A DNA stretch of 33,964 nucleotides from an uncultured Caldilinea sp. GTDB taxonomy: Bacteria > Chloroflexota > Anaerolineae > Caldilineales > Caldilineaceae. The first letter of the stretch is position 1. Each line of letters opens with the position of its first letter. Location: positions 42,501 through 76,464 of the forward strand of contig NZ_CAKZMJ010000014.1 of the NCBI RefSeq assembly GCF_937128415.1, written 5' to 3'. The notes beneath the pieces are model-generated. The model saw only the letters and a program-made list of their open reading frames with translations, ran no database searches and was not told where the DNA came from. Shown here piece by piece: positions 1 to 25,274 of this stretch. The position numbers were made by a program, and so were the translations under genes.

Positions 1-827
<827 letters not shown>

Positions 828-860
828 GGCGCACGCTCCTGTGATGAAAAACGAATTCCA

Positions 861-932
<72 letters not shown>

Positions 933-956
<24 letters not shown>

Positions 957-1007
957 AAACTGCTTCTTGCTCTTCTTGTTCAGAGCGATCGATAGACCGA
1001 GAAACAC
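933..1007 (-). CDS. Lysine-rich leader peptide of the attenuator (24 aa)
   Basis: This short reading frame starts at GTG (1005-1007), with GGAG (1015-1018) seven bases upstream, and ends at TGA (933-935). The peptide begins MFLGLSIALN, continues with KKSKKQF (codons 11-17; all four lysines are AAG, at 963-977) and ends PDDFTVW. Four Lys codons in five positions directly upstream of a lysine biosynthetic gene, with the stop codon abutting antiterminator segment 2, are the hallmarks of a leader peptide that senses charged tRNA-Lys. Scarce lysyl-tRNA would stall the ribosome at codons 11-15. The product itself is presumably not functional. Confidence 0.82.
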
Positions 1008-1049
1008 CTTCAGGCTCCGCTGTTCAGAGATTCAAAACACGTAATCCGG

Positions 1050-1078
1050 ATAGTACCAGAATGCGATCGCGCTGTCAA
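1050..1078 (-). promoter_or_regulatory. Sigma-70 type promoter of the lysine leader/homocitrate synthase transcript
   Basis: On the minus strand a perfect -35 TTGACA (1073-1078) is separated by exactly 17 bases from -10 TACTAT (1050-1055). Predicted transcription starts near 1043, giving about 35 bases before the leader peptide GTG. It is the best promoter match in the window. Confidence 0.82.
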
Positions 1079-1294
1079 ATCGACACAAGGGGCAAGCGAC
1101 CGAAAAGATTTCAGCATCGCAGGCTACGGTGAAACAAAGCGTTTCCGGCTGCAGACGATAAGCTCAGGTCGCGCAAAAGATGCTCGCCCCATTTTTTGGC
1201 AAACTGAGGAGTTGAGGAATTCGCAAACGCTGACGCCGACCGATTGTTGACTTTTCCCCATCACCTATGGCAGACTTTTGTATAGGAGTCTCCA

Positions 1295-1450
<156 letters not shown>

Positions 1451-1469
1451 GCAAATCAGCTCTCCCTCT

Positions 1470-1545
<76 letters not shown>

Positions 1546-1593
1546 GCTTTCCCCTCTGTTTTTCTCATCCTCCCGCAACTTCAAAAAGTGCAA

Positions 1594-3749
<2,156 letters not shown>

Positions 3750-3768
3750 GGCGACTCACCCTTACAGG

Positions 3769-4512
<744 letters not shown>

Positions 4513-4558
4513 GAGCAGATTGCTCCACAGCGCTGATGATGGCAAGATTCCCTTCCTT

Positions 4559-6910
<2,352 letters not shown>

Positions 6911-6913
6911 CGT

Positions 6914-9159
<2,246 letters not shown>

Positions 9160-9163
<4 letters not shown>

Positions 9164-10281
9164 GAGGATGCGTCAGAGGAAGGATGAACGGCCAGCGACG
9201 CACCGGCGTCGACGCCGGTGAATGCAGTTGGCTCTTCACTGCGCAGGCGACGAATGACCTCTCCGAAACCCGCCAGCGCAGCGACGCCGCCGCTGAAGAG
9301 CAAGAAGCTCCAGTAGGTGATGAAGCGAACCAGCAACACGGCGGCGCCGACGTTGAACGCAGCGCCGACCATCGGCGTGAGCGCAAAGAGCGCAACATAG
9401 GCGACGTCGATCTGCCCCACGCCGCCGGGAGTGATCGGCGCCGCAGCCAGCACATCGACGGTCAACGCCACAAAGGCTGCATGTGCGAAAGGGAGATCGC
9501 CGCCCAGGCTGCGGATAACGAACCAGAGCACCATCGCATCGCTCAGCCAGATGAACAGGCTCTCCACAAAGACCAACGCAGCGACGCGGGGGCGTCCCGC
9601 CAACAGGCGCAGCGAGCCAACCACCTGTTGGACAAAATTCAGCGCCTTCTGCCAGAGGAAGCGCTGACTCCACGTGCGCAACCAATCCAGCAGGGTCGGC
9701 GCTGCAAGGATAACGACCGCCAGCCCGACGAGCAAAGCAAGCGCGGCGACATAGCTCACGGTCACCCAGCTCGGGGCCTGCGTATGCAACACCGACCAGC
9801 CGAATCCGGCGCCCAGAGCCAGGATGGCCAGGATGTCGAGCGTCCGCTCGCTCACGATCGAACCAAGGCCAACGCCGACCGGGACTGCGGCGCGCCGTGG
9901 GTCTTCCAGCCGCAACACACCGACGCGCAGCAGATCGCCGGCGCGGGCGGGAAGAAGCGCACTGACGAACCAGCCGGCGATCAACAAGCTGGTCGCGTAC
10001 CCGTAGCTCAGACGATAGCCCGCCATGCGCAACAGGCGCCGCCAGCGGAGTCCGCGCACGCCGAAGCTGACGTAGTGCACCAGCAGCGCCGCCAGCAGCC
10101 ACCAGCCGTTGGCGGAAGCGATGGCGTCGAGCGCAGCGCTTCCGCCAAACAGGGCGATCAACGCCGCCCAGGTGACGACGCCCAAAATGACCAGCAGCGA
10201 CAGCCGTCTACGCGTCAAGACGCTGGCGAAGGCGCTGGATGAACGGCCCAGGGTCGACTGCGATTCCCTCATTCCACCCAT
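9160..10281 (-). CDS. Flippase-like membrane protein (LPG synthase TM-domain/UPF0104 family)
   Basis: A 373-residue polytopic protein of the family formed by the membrane part of lysylphosphatidylglycerol synthase (AglD/MprF-like). About eight hydrophobic spans are visible. Family motifs include VRGLRWRRLLR, ALLPARAGDLLRV, GSIVSERTLDILAI, and, near the end, PITPGGVGQIDVAYVALF. It lacks the aminoacyl-transferase domain. Relatives take part in glycan or lipid translocation and polar-lipid decoration, which fits the two adjacent GT-C enzymes. The start is uncertain: ATG at 10281 is used, an ATG nine bases later and a TTG at 10308 are alternatives, and none has a good ribosome site. Confidence 0.78.
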
Positions 10282-10341
10282 TTTGCGGAGGAATGCACGG
10301 AAGCGCAAATCGTCGGCGTCGTCAATCCGTCTGTCAACCTA

Positions 10342-12603
10342 TCACGGCCCCCAATCCGCCACCTGCTCTCCGCCGAAGCCGTAGTGGATTTCGACCTCGA
10401 TCGGCAGGGGGCGTTGGTTGCCGCCGTCTGCGTCCATCACCCATAGCCGCCAGGGGCCGGCGTCGTTGCGCTCGTTGCGATTGCTCAGGTAGACGATGTG
10501 CCTGCCGTCATAGCTGAAGGCGGGCGCCACGTTGCTGGGAAACTGGTCGACCAGCGCCGTCACCGGCCGCGTGAGCTGGACCAGGCCACTGCCGTCCGGG
10601 TTGATGCTGAAAATCTCCCAGCGCGGACCTTCCTTGGACTGATAGACGATGCGGCCGCCGTTCGGCGCCCAGTCGGGGTCCCAGTCCCAGTGGCCGTTCT
10701 GCACCGAGCGCGTGTCGCCGTCCGGCGCATCCTGTGTGATCTCGAGTCCGGCCTTCGATTGATAGACGATGCCGGCCTCGTTCCAGTCCGGCGCCAGCGC
10801 CGAATCGAGCGCGGCAATGTCGCGAAACTCCTTGCCTTCGGCGTTGACGCGCGAAAGGCCGAAGTTGGGCAACGAGATGCGTTCGGCGTTGCGCAAGAAG
10901 ATGCGGCCCAGGAGCGCAGGCGGAATGTTTGGGAAACGTCCGGAAAGCTCTCTCAGGCTCACGCAGCCGAAGAACTCGGTGTCGAAGCATTTGTATTCGC
11001 CCAGCAGCCGGCTGAAGACGATCCACTGCCCATCCGGACTCCATTTGGGCGAGGTGATCAGCTCATTGCCGCCGTACACCTTCCGCTCGTTGGCGCCGTC
11101 GATGTCGATGCTGTAGATGCCATCGCGCACAAACGCCACTTTCCGACCGTCGCGGCTGATGGCGGGGTCGAAGCCGTTGGTCAGAAAGCGCACCTCGTTG
11201 CGCGTCAGATCATAGACGTAGATGGCGCCGCGGCCGTCCTGAAAGACGATCTTGCCGCTCAGGCCGCTGGCGCCGGTCGTGCGCACAGCCGGTTGGGCAG
11301 TAGGCGATGCAGTGGGCGATGCAGCGGGCGACGGCGGCGCCGTCGCAGCAGCCGGAGGCGGCGTCGCTTCAACTTCGGCGGAAGGCGTTGCCACAGCAGG
11401 CGCATTCAACGGCGTCGGCGACGGGGTCGAACCGGTGAACTCCGCTGACGAAACAGGCAACGTCGTCAAGTCTTTCTCGACGCGCACCAGCGACGCCGCC
11501 ACCCAACCTGCGCCATCCGGCAGGTCGTCGCGCACAATCAACAGCCAGTCGCCCGCGTCGTTGCGCGCCGCCAGGGAGAGCGTCTCGCCGCCGACCGCCT
11601 TGCCGATGATGCGGTAGGCTGCGCCCGGGCCAGAGCGGATATTCAGCCGGGCGCCGGTCACGTTGGCGACGCCGGTCATCACGGCTTCTGGCCGCGCCTC
11701 GGCGGCGACAGGCGCAGGCGTAGGCGTCGCCGCAGTCTGAGCCGTCGCTGTGGGCGTCGCCTCGGCTTCCTCTGCAGGAGTCGTCATCGCCTCCGCAACG
11801 GCGTCATCCTGCGCAACTTCACCCTGCGCAGCGACGACCGGCAGCTCCTCGACGCCAAAGATCACCACGTCCGCCGCTTTCACCCAACCCTGCCGTCCGT
11901 TCAGCAACTGCACCATCAACCAGCTTGCGTCGGCGTTGCGTCCTATGGCGGTGACCGCCTCGGCGCCTGGCAGCTCGGCCAGCGTTTCGCCCTCTGGCGC
12001 GCTGGCGAGTCTGGCGCCCGTGCCGATCACCACACCGAGCGCTCCACTCTCGACGGCCAACGGCGCATTGATAGGCGTCAAGCTGCGAGTGGCGGACGCC
12101 GAAGGCGTAGCTGTTGCAGCAGCAGCAGAAGTCGCGGTTGGCGTTGGCGACGACGCAGGCTGTTGCATAGGAGTTTGTGTGGGAGTCCGCCCAGGAGTTG
12201 GCGTCGGGGGCGGGGATGTCGGCGTCGCCGTGGGCGTCGGCGTCGCCTGCTCAACGATCGGCAGCGTCTCAACGCCGAAGATCACGACGCTGCGCGTAGC
12301 GACCCATCCCCTCGTTTTGCGTTCTGTCTCCACCTGAAGGTAGGCGCCATCGCGCGTGCGCCCCAGCGCCGTCAGGATATCGCCGGGGGCGAGCTGGCGG
12401 ATAATGCGCCCGCCGGGTGCGTCTGTAAGCGCGGCGCCGTCCAAACCCACGACGGCCATTTTGCCCTCGCCGAGGCTTTCCTGCGCCGATGCAGCGGGGA
12501 ACGTCCATCTGTTCGGCGCAACAACGGCGCCGAAGAGCAATCCCATCGCCAGCAACACGCTGAACAGCGGTTTTAGGCGTCTCCACCTCTTGCTTTTGAA
12601 CAT
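10342..12603 (-). CDS. Secreted protein with three SH3b domains and a PD40/TolB-like propeller
   Basis: 753 residues. ATG at 12603 is preceded by GAGGT five bases upstream, which beats a GTG 21 bases further out. A signal peptide (MFKSKRWRRLKPLF, hydrophobic core, cleavage near AAS-AQE) is followed by three bacterial SH3-like domains. The first two end in near-identical VVIFGVETLPIV and VVIFGVEELPVV; the third contains ARLNIRSGPGAAYRIIG. Pro/Thr-rich linkers separate them. The C-terminal 300 residues form a beta-propeller of PD40 repeats (FDPAISRDGRKVAFVRDG, SPKWSPDGQWIVFSR, DPDWAPNGGRIVYQS). Likely an exported wall-associated or sensing protein; no enzymatic motif seen. It is probably first in the leftward run. 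Confidence 0.8.
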   Translation of the reverse strand: MFKSKRWRRLKPLFSVLLAMGLLFGAVVAPNRWTFPAASAQESLGEGKMAVVGLDGAALTDAPGGRIIRQLAPGDILTALGRTRDGAYLQVETERKTRGWVATRSVVIFGVETLPIVEQATPTPTATPTSPPPTPTPGRTPTQTPMQQPASSPTPTATSAAAATATPSASATRSLTPINAPLAVESGALGVVIGTGARLASAPEGETLAELPGAEAVTAIGRNADASWLMVQLLNGRQGWVKAADVVIFGVEELPVVAAQGEVAQDDAVAEAMTTPAEEAEATPTATAQTAATPTPAPVAAEARPEAVMTGVANVTGARLNIRSGPGAAYRIIGKAVGGETLSLAARNDAGDWLLIVRDDLPDGAGWVAASLVRVEKDLTTLPVSSAEFTGSTPSPTPLNAPAVATPSAEVEATPPPAAATAPPSPAASPTASPTAQPAVRTTGASGLSGKIVFQDGRGAIYVYDLTRNEVRFLTNGFDPAISRDGRKVAFVRDGIYSIDIDGANERKVYGGNELITSPKWSPDGQWIVFSRLLGEYKCFDTEFFGCVSLRELSGRFPNIPPALLGRIFLRNAERISLPNFGLSRVNAEGKEFRDIAALDSALAPDWNEAGIVYQSKAGLEITQDAPDGDTRSVQNGHWDWDPDWAPNGGRIVYQSKEGPRWEIFSINPDGSGLVQLTRPVTALVDQFPSNVAPAFSYDGRHIVYLSNRNERNDAGPWRLWVMDADGGNQRPLPIEVEIHYGFGGEQVADWGP

Positions 12604-12832
12604 GGCAACCTCATTCACTTTCACAACCCATTTGAAATTCTTAAAATTTACAACACTGCTGCAAAATCCGTTTTACAGATCTATTGAGAGCGCAACGCAT
12701 CCACCCGACGAGGCTCCGCACGCGTTGCGCCGCAAAGCCGCTCTTTTATTATCGCACCGACGTTTCTGTTCGACCAGCAATGCAACTTACGATGACGGCC
12801 GTCGTTGGGAAAAGTGCAAACCATCCACTACA
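12604..12832. other. Divergent intergenic region
   Basis: Starts of the leftward SH3b gene and the rightward thioredoxin-fold gene face away from each other here. It is AT-richer than the flanks near 12640-12690. The only decent rightward promoter is described separately; for the leftward gene I see AT-rich hexamers (for example TGTAAATTTTAAGAAT on the minus strand) but no convincing -35/-10 pair. Confidence 0.5.
12725..12752 (+). promoter_or_regulatory. Candidate promoter for the thioredoxin-fold gene
   Basis: TTGCGC (12725-12730), 16-base spacer, TATTAT (12747-12752). Predicted start near 12759, leaving a leader of about 75 bases. Two mismatches per hexamer at most; moderate support. Confidence 0.45.
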
Positions 12833-13438
12833 ATGAGTGAGAAAATACAAATGAGCGTGGAAAAAGAAGCGACACGCAACATGGAGCATTCGTTCGACGC
12901 GAGTATGGCTGAAGAAGCACTTGTTCTGGGCGCGCCGGCGCCCTCTTTCACCTTGACGGCGCTTGGCTCGAATCGCTCGGTCGGAAGCGACCTCTGTCGA
13001 GGAACGCCGTTGATGCTGGTCTTTCACGACCAACACACCATCGAAGCGGTGCGGACTATGCAGGAGGCGGTGCGCGCCCGCTGGCCCGACGCCGCCCAAC
13101 TACTCATCTGCAGCGTTGTCGACATGAGCGCGCTGCCGGTTTTTGTGCGCCCGCTGGCCGAACGGGTGATGAAAAGCGCCTACGCCAAAGCCAGCGAGGC
13201 CATGCCGCCGGGCCTCAATGCAGCGGATTACGTGGTGATCTTGCTCGACTGGGACGGCGCTGTGTCGCGACAATACGGCGCCCACAAAGTGAACGAAGCG
13301 CCGTTGCTCGTCCTTCTCGATGCCATTGGGATCGTGCGCGGCGTTTACCGGGGACGCCAATTGGCGGAGGCGGCGCTGCAGATGCTTGCTTCCCTGGAAA
13401 GCGCCTCTGAGCAGCATCCATCATCGACGCCTCTATGA
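12833..13438 (+). CDS. Thioredoxin-fold (AhpC/redoxin-like) protein lacking the peroxidatic cysteine
   Basis: 201 residues from the ATG at 12833 (or 195 from ATG 12851; neither has a strong ribosome site). The pattern LGAPAPSFTLTALGSNRSVG, then GTPLMLVFHDQHT, VVILLDWDGAVSRQYGAH and APLLVLLDAIGIVRGVYRG follows the redoxin/peroxiredoxin fold. At the place where peroxiredoxins carry the peroxidatic Cys (after the LVF strand) the sequence is HDQHTIEAV. The only cysteines are in SDLCRG and LLICSV. It may be redox-inactive or use other chemistry. Followed 14 bases later by a membrane-protein gene. Confidence 0.72.
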   Translation: MSEKIQMSVEKEATRNMEHSFDASMAEEALVLGAPAPSFTLTALGSNRSVGSDLCRGTPLMLVFHDQHTIEAVRTMQEAVRARWPDAAQLLICSVVDMSALPVFVRPLAERVMKSAYAKASEAMPPGLNAADYVVILLDWDGAVSRQYGAHKVNEAPLLVLLDAIGIVRGVYRGRQLAEAALQMLASLESASEQHPSSTPL

Positions 13439-13444
13439 TATAAT
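13436..13444 (+). promoter_or_regulatory. Extended -10 immediately before the DUF624-like gene
   Basis: TGA-TATAAT: a perfect -10 (13439-13444) with an extended TGn element. It sits at the end of the preceding gene. Eight bases separate it from the ATG at 13453, so transcription would begin at or within about two bases of the start codon. No -35 match. Confidence 0.6.
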
Positions 13445-13452
13445 TTTGCGCC

Positions 13453-14081
13453 ATGAAAGCATTCACCATTATGGGGCGCACGCTCAAAGGCGCCTATGAA
13501 GAATTTTTCCTGGTCATGGCTCTCAGCGTCGTTTTCTGGATCGGGACCCTTTTGATCGTGACGGCCCCGATGACCTGGGCGGGCGTTCACTACGTCGCCA
13601 ACCGCATTGCCAATTACAAACGCGCTGGCTTCGACTTTTTCTGGGAAGGCGCAAAGCAACATATCGGCCGCGCAGTGTTGCTCTGGTTGCTCCTGCTTGC
13701 GGCGCCCCCGATCATGGTGAACAGCGTCGATTTTTACTTCAGCAACGGTGGCTGGCTGGTGGTGCCGGGCTTCATCACGCTCTGGCTGCTTTTGCTCTCG
13801 GCGCTGGCGGCGCAATACTTCTATCCGCTCTTCTGGCAACAAACGGAGCCGAAACTCTCGCTGATTCTGCGCAACAGCTTTCTGCTCGTCGTGCGCCATC
13901 CGCTCTATTCGCTGCTGATGCTGCTCTTCCAACTTCTGTTAATTGCAGTCAGCGTGGCTTTGCTGGTGCCAGTGCTGTTGATCTTGCCGGGGCTGTTGAT
14001 TCTGGCGCACAACTACGCGTTGGTCGGCCTGCTGCAGGAGATGAACCTGGCGCCGCAGCCGCCGGAGATGTCGGGAACGTG

Positions 14082-14082
<1 letters not shown>
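13453..14082 (+). CDS. DUF624/YesL-like membrane protein
   Basis: 209 residues with about five hydrophobic spans. The N-terminal helix and first span (RTLKGAYEEFFLVMALSVVF, residues 9-28) and the later TEPKLSLILRNSFLLVVRHP block resemble the DUF624 (YesL) family of integral membrane proteins, whose function is unknown. There is no ribosome site; the start is placed by the -10 just upstream and by the conserved N-terminus. The stop overlaps the next start (TGATG). Confidence 0.65.
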
Positions 14083-16853
<2,771 letters not shown>

Positions 16854-16865
16854 GAAGGTCGTCGA

Positions 16866-18386
<1,521 letters not shown>

Positions 18387-18411
18387 TGTCTAGGAATGAT
18401 TTTAGAGCCTG

Positions 18412-18450
18412 CAGGCGCACCTGCGTCCCTGACCCAACCCGGTGCGCCTG
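18412..18450. repeat. 10-bp inverted repeat between glycosyltransferase and sugar transferase genes
   Basis: CAGGCGCACC (18412-18421) and GGTGCGCCTG (18441-18450) are perfect complements around 19 bases. There is no T run on either side, so it does not read as an intrinsic terminator. It could be an mRNA processing or stability element in the leader of the downstream gene, which starts at 18386. Confidence 0.55.
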
Positions 18451-18493
18451 ACTGAGTTCGCCAGACCGATATTGTGCCAGCGAATTGCATTGC

Positions 18494-19650
18494 TCACAAG
18501 TTGGCGGCGGCGCGTAGATAGACGCTGCAGGTCGCTTCGGCGCACCGTCGCCAGGAAAAACGCGCTGCATGCGCCAGCCCGCGCTGCCCCAGTGTGCGCC
18601 GCAGCGCCGGCTGACTCATCACCAGATGCAGCGCAGCGACCAATCCCGCCTCGTCCTGCGGGTCGAACGTGATCGCTGCGTCGCCCGCCACTTCCTGCAC
18701 GCCGGGCGCCCGACTGCAGATCACCGGCGTCCCGCTCGCCATCGCCTCCAGCACAGGCAAGCCAAACCCTTCAAATAAGCTGGGATAGACGAACGCCTCT
18801 GCGCCCGCATACCAGGCGGGCAGCGTTTCTTGCGAAATAAAGCCCGGAAAGTGCACGGCGTCGATGAGCCCCAACTCCTGAACGATGTGGAAGATTTCTG
18901 CATACCACCATCCTTTGCCGCCGGCCAGCACCAACTTCACCTCTCGGTCAGCCGGGGCGCACAGCGTGCGCCAGCGGGCGAAGGCGCGCACCAGCAAAGC
19001 CAGGTTTTTACGCGGCTCCAGCGTGCCGAGATAGAGCAGATAGCGCGGCGGTGCGCCGCTCTGGCGACGGAAGGTCTCCAACTCTGAGGGCGAGTGCGGC
19101 CTGAAGCGCGTCGACACGCCATTATGAATCACGACGACGCGGTCCGCCGGCGCTGCAAAATAGCGCTGCACATCGTCGGCCGTCTGTCCGCTCACGGCGA
19201 TGATCCGGGCAGCCCGCTTCACACTGGCGCGACAGAGGGCGGTCAGGTATGTGCGTTTGACGGGCGGCAACGTCTGCGGAAGCCGCACAAAGGAGAGGTC
19301 ATGGACGGTGACCACGCCAGGACAGGGCGCAGCCAGAGGCAGCACGTTGACGAGGCCATGCACAAGGTCGGCGCGTTGACGACGCAGGTGCAGAGGCAAT
19401 TGCGTCTGCTCCCAGAGAATGCGCGCGGTCGGCTGCTCGAGCAGCCGGGGCGAGTGGATCAGGCGGACGCCGGGCGCTTCAAAGGAGTTGACATGGAGAT
19501 AGGCGGAGAATTCCCAGGGCGATGAGCCGCGCTTCCTCTCTTCAAGCGCCAGTTCGCCGAGGGCGCGCACCAACTCGGCGCTGTAGGTGCTCACGCCTGC
19601 ACTGCGATAGCCCACCTGATCGCTGATCAGTTGTGCGTTAAGCGCAACTT

Positions 19651-19654
<4 letters not shown>
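18494..19654 (-). CDS. GT4 family glycosyltransferase
   Basis: 386 residues of the GT-B fold, mannosyltransferase (MtfB-like) branch. N-terminal GVSTYSAELVRALGEL, then VHDLSFVRLPQTL, IIAVSGQTADDVQRYF, VVVIHNGVSTRF, LYLGTLEPRKNLALLVRAF, and in the nucleotide-sugar site YPSLFEGFGLPVLEAMASGT (EX7E motif, complete here). VSTYSAELVR and the lack of a signal peptide place it in the cytoplasm. Its ATG overlaps the stop of the preceding GT4 gene (ATGA). Donor sugar unknown; GDP-mannose is a guess from the subfamily. Confidence 0.9.
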
Positions 19655-20757
<1,103 letters not shown>

Positions 20758-20763
20758 GCGCCC

Positions 20764-20769
20764 ATTATA
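20764..20769 (-). promoter_or_regulatory. Perfect -10 box six bases before the GT4 start
   Basis: TATAAT on the minus strand, followed by GGGCGC and the ATG at 20757. The A of ATG is seven bases past the hexamer, exactly where transcription normally starts, suggesting a leaderless mRNA. No -35 match seen. Confidence 0.55.
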
Positions 20770-20811
20770 AACTGGGTTCATCCCACCGAAGGATTTCCCG
20801 CCCTTGTGCTA

Positions 20812-20820
20812 TGCTATAGT
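20812..20820 (+). promoter_or_regulatory. Extended -10 of the ArsA-like gene
   Basis: TGC-TATAGT is an extended -10 in the divergent spacer. It overlaps a 13-base tandem duplication (GTGCGATCAAAA at 20819-20830 and 20832-20843). A start near 20827 would give a leader of about 70 bases. Confidence 0.45.
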
Positions 20821-20894
20821 GCGATCAAAAAGTGCGATCAAAAGCGCGCAGATTCGTTTCGGACGAAGGTGTTGATAAAGGACGTAGAGACAAG

Positions 20895-22163
<1,269 letters not shown>

Positions 22164-22171
22164 TGGGAAGA

Positions 22172-22654
22172 TCAGCGATTGACCAGCGGCAAAAAGATGC
22201 TGTTGGTGAAGCGGATTTGTGCGCCGCCCGAAGCGTCGCCAGGAATCGGAAGATCGATGCTGCTGGCGCCGTTGACCTCGTCCAGCGTCACAAACTGCAC
22301 TGCAGAACGGTTGGCTTCAGCGTCCTGCGCCCAAACCCGATAAGCGCCGTAGGGAAGATCGCGTGCAACGAAAAAGCCCTCGGCGTCGGCGCTTAAGACG
22401 ATCGGCGCAGCCTCTCCTTCACGCTGAATGAAGACCGTCGCGCCTGCAGCGTTCGGCTCGCCAACGTTCGCCTGACCGTTCCCGTCCAAGTCGTAAAAGA
22501 CCGAACCGGAAATGTATCCGCTTGAGCCAGGCTCTTCACCGACCGCCAGCGCCGCCGCGCCGAAAAGGGCAAGCAGTGTCAGTTGGATGACGCCAATGGC
22601 GACGAGCCGTTTGGGCCACTTCATAGGGACGCTACGCTCCGAAAAAGGGTTCAT
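22172..22654 (-). CDS. Small secreted SdrD/Cna-B-type protein with C-terminal FLPLV tail
   Basis: 160 residues from ATG 22654, or 150 from ATG 22624. A signal peptide (PKRLVAIGVIQLTLLALFGA) is followed by an SdrD_B-like prealbumin fold: SGSVFYDLDGNGQANVGEPN, AGATVFIQREGE, DAEGFFVARDLPYGAYRV. The protein ends NSIFLPLVNR. This kind of end resembles the short 'YLPLV-R' tails I associate with many secreted Chloroflexota proteins. An extended -10 (TGG-TATGCT) nine bases before 22654 supports the longer start; GGAG 12 bases before 22624 gives weak support to the shorter. It converges on the ArsA-like gene with an eight-base gap. Confidence 0.75.
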   Translation of the reverse strand: MNPFSERSVPMKWPKRLVAIGVIQLTLLALFGAAALAVGEEPGSSGYISGSVFYDLDGNGQANVGEPNAAGATVFIQREGEAAPIVLSADAEGFFVARDLPYGAYRVWAQDAEANRSAVQFVTLDEVNGASSIDLPIPGDASGGAQIRFTNSIFLPLVNR

Positions 22655-22982
22655 CTGGGGATGAGCATACCACGCAATGCGGCTTACGACGCTTTCATTT
22701 TCCTTTCATTCTATTCCTCTTTGCGTAAAGAAGCAATATATTCTGGTTAAATAGACGATAATTTTAAGGTTGGAATTTGCAGCGAGGGCTCTATCGTCAA
22801 AAGAACGGCGCTTTAGGAGGCTCCTTTTGTCTTGTGGTAAAGTACGCACGCAAGTGACGACAGCATTTCTCGCATTTCGCTGTACAATGAGGGAGCGCCT
22901 TGCATTGGGACGCCACGGCAGGCGGAAAACTCAATGCTCAGCGGTGGGCGCTCGGGAGCAGGCTCTATGAAGGAGAACGGAT
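22655..22982. other. Divergent intergenic region (328 bases)
   Basis: Lies between the leftward secreted-protein gene and rightward proA. The stretch 22690-22780 is strikingly AT-rich for this genome. On the minus strand TTGCTT (22731-22736), 17 bases, TAGAAT (22708-22713) makes a plausible leftward promoter, and TGG-TATGCT (22664-22672) is a second, closer one. On the plus strand TACAAT at 22883-22888 is a candidate -10 for proA with no good -35. A small AGGA-GGC-TCCT hairpin followed by TTTT (about 22815-22829) may be a weak terminator. No gene or leader peptide could be supported. Confidence 0.5.
22708..22736 (-). promoter_or_regulatory. Candidate promoter of the small secreted-protein gene
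   Basis: TTGCTT, 17-base spacer, TAGAAT on the minus strand, inside the AT-rich part of the spacer. It predicts a start near 22701. Confidence 0.45.
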
Positions 22983-25138
<2,156 letters not shown>

Positions 25139-25173
25139 ATTTGTCATCAACAGAGTCGATTCTGTCACCGCTT

Positions 25174-25203
25174 GTTTGATGGAATATGCGTTTGATGGAA
25201 TAT
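25174..25203 (+). repeat. Short tandem repeat upstream of the DUF3048 gene
   Basis: GTTTGATGGAATAT occurs twice (25174-25187 and 25190-25203), period 16, in the AT-rich spacer. A third TTTGATG fragment follows with weaker similarity. It could be part of a promoter or leader; it has no recognised function. Confidence 0.5.
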
Positions 25204-25274
25204 TTTTGATGAAGTTGCCTTTCACCATGTCGTCCTTTCATCCATCTTCTTTCACCATCTCATCCAGAGCCATC

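Noticed and set aside
1247..1286. Promoter for the tRNA cluster (TTGACT at 1247, TATAGG at 1281)
   Set aside because: The spacing (28 bases, or 13 to TATGGC) does not fit a sigma-70 promoter; no other pair was convincing.
22770..22970. Possible leader peptide or small gene before proA
   Set aside because: No ribosome site, no run of regulatory codons, and its inner ATG overlaps the candidate -10. Unlike the lysine leader, there is no competing hairpin set.
25174..25203. CRISPR-like repeat
   Set aside because: Only two 14-base copies with a two-base gap; no spacers and no cas genes anywhere in the window.
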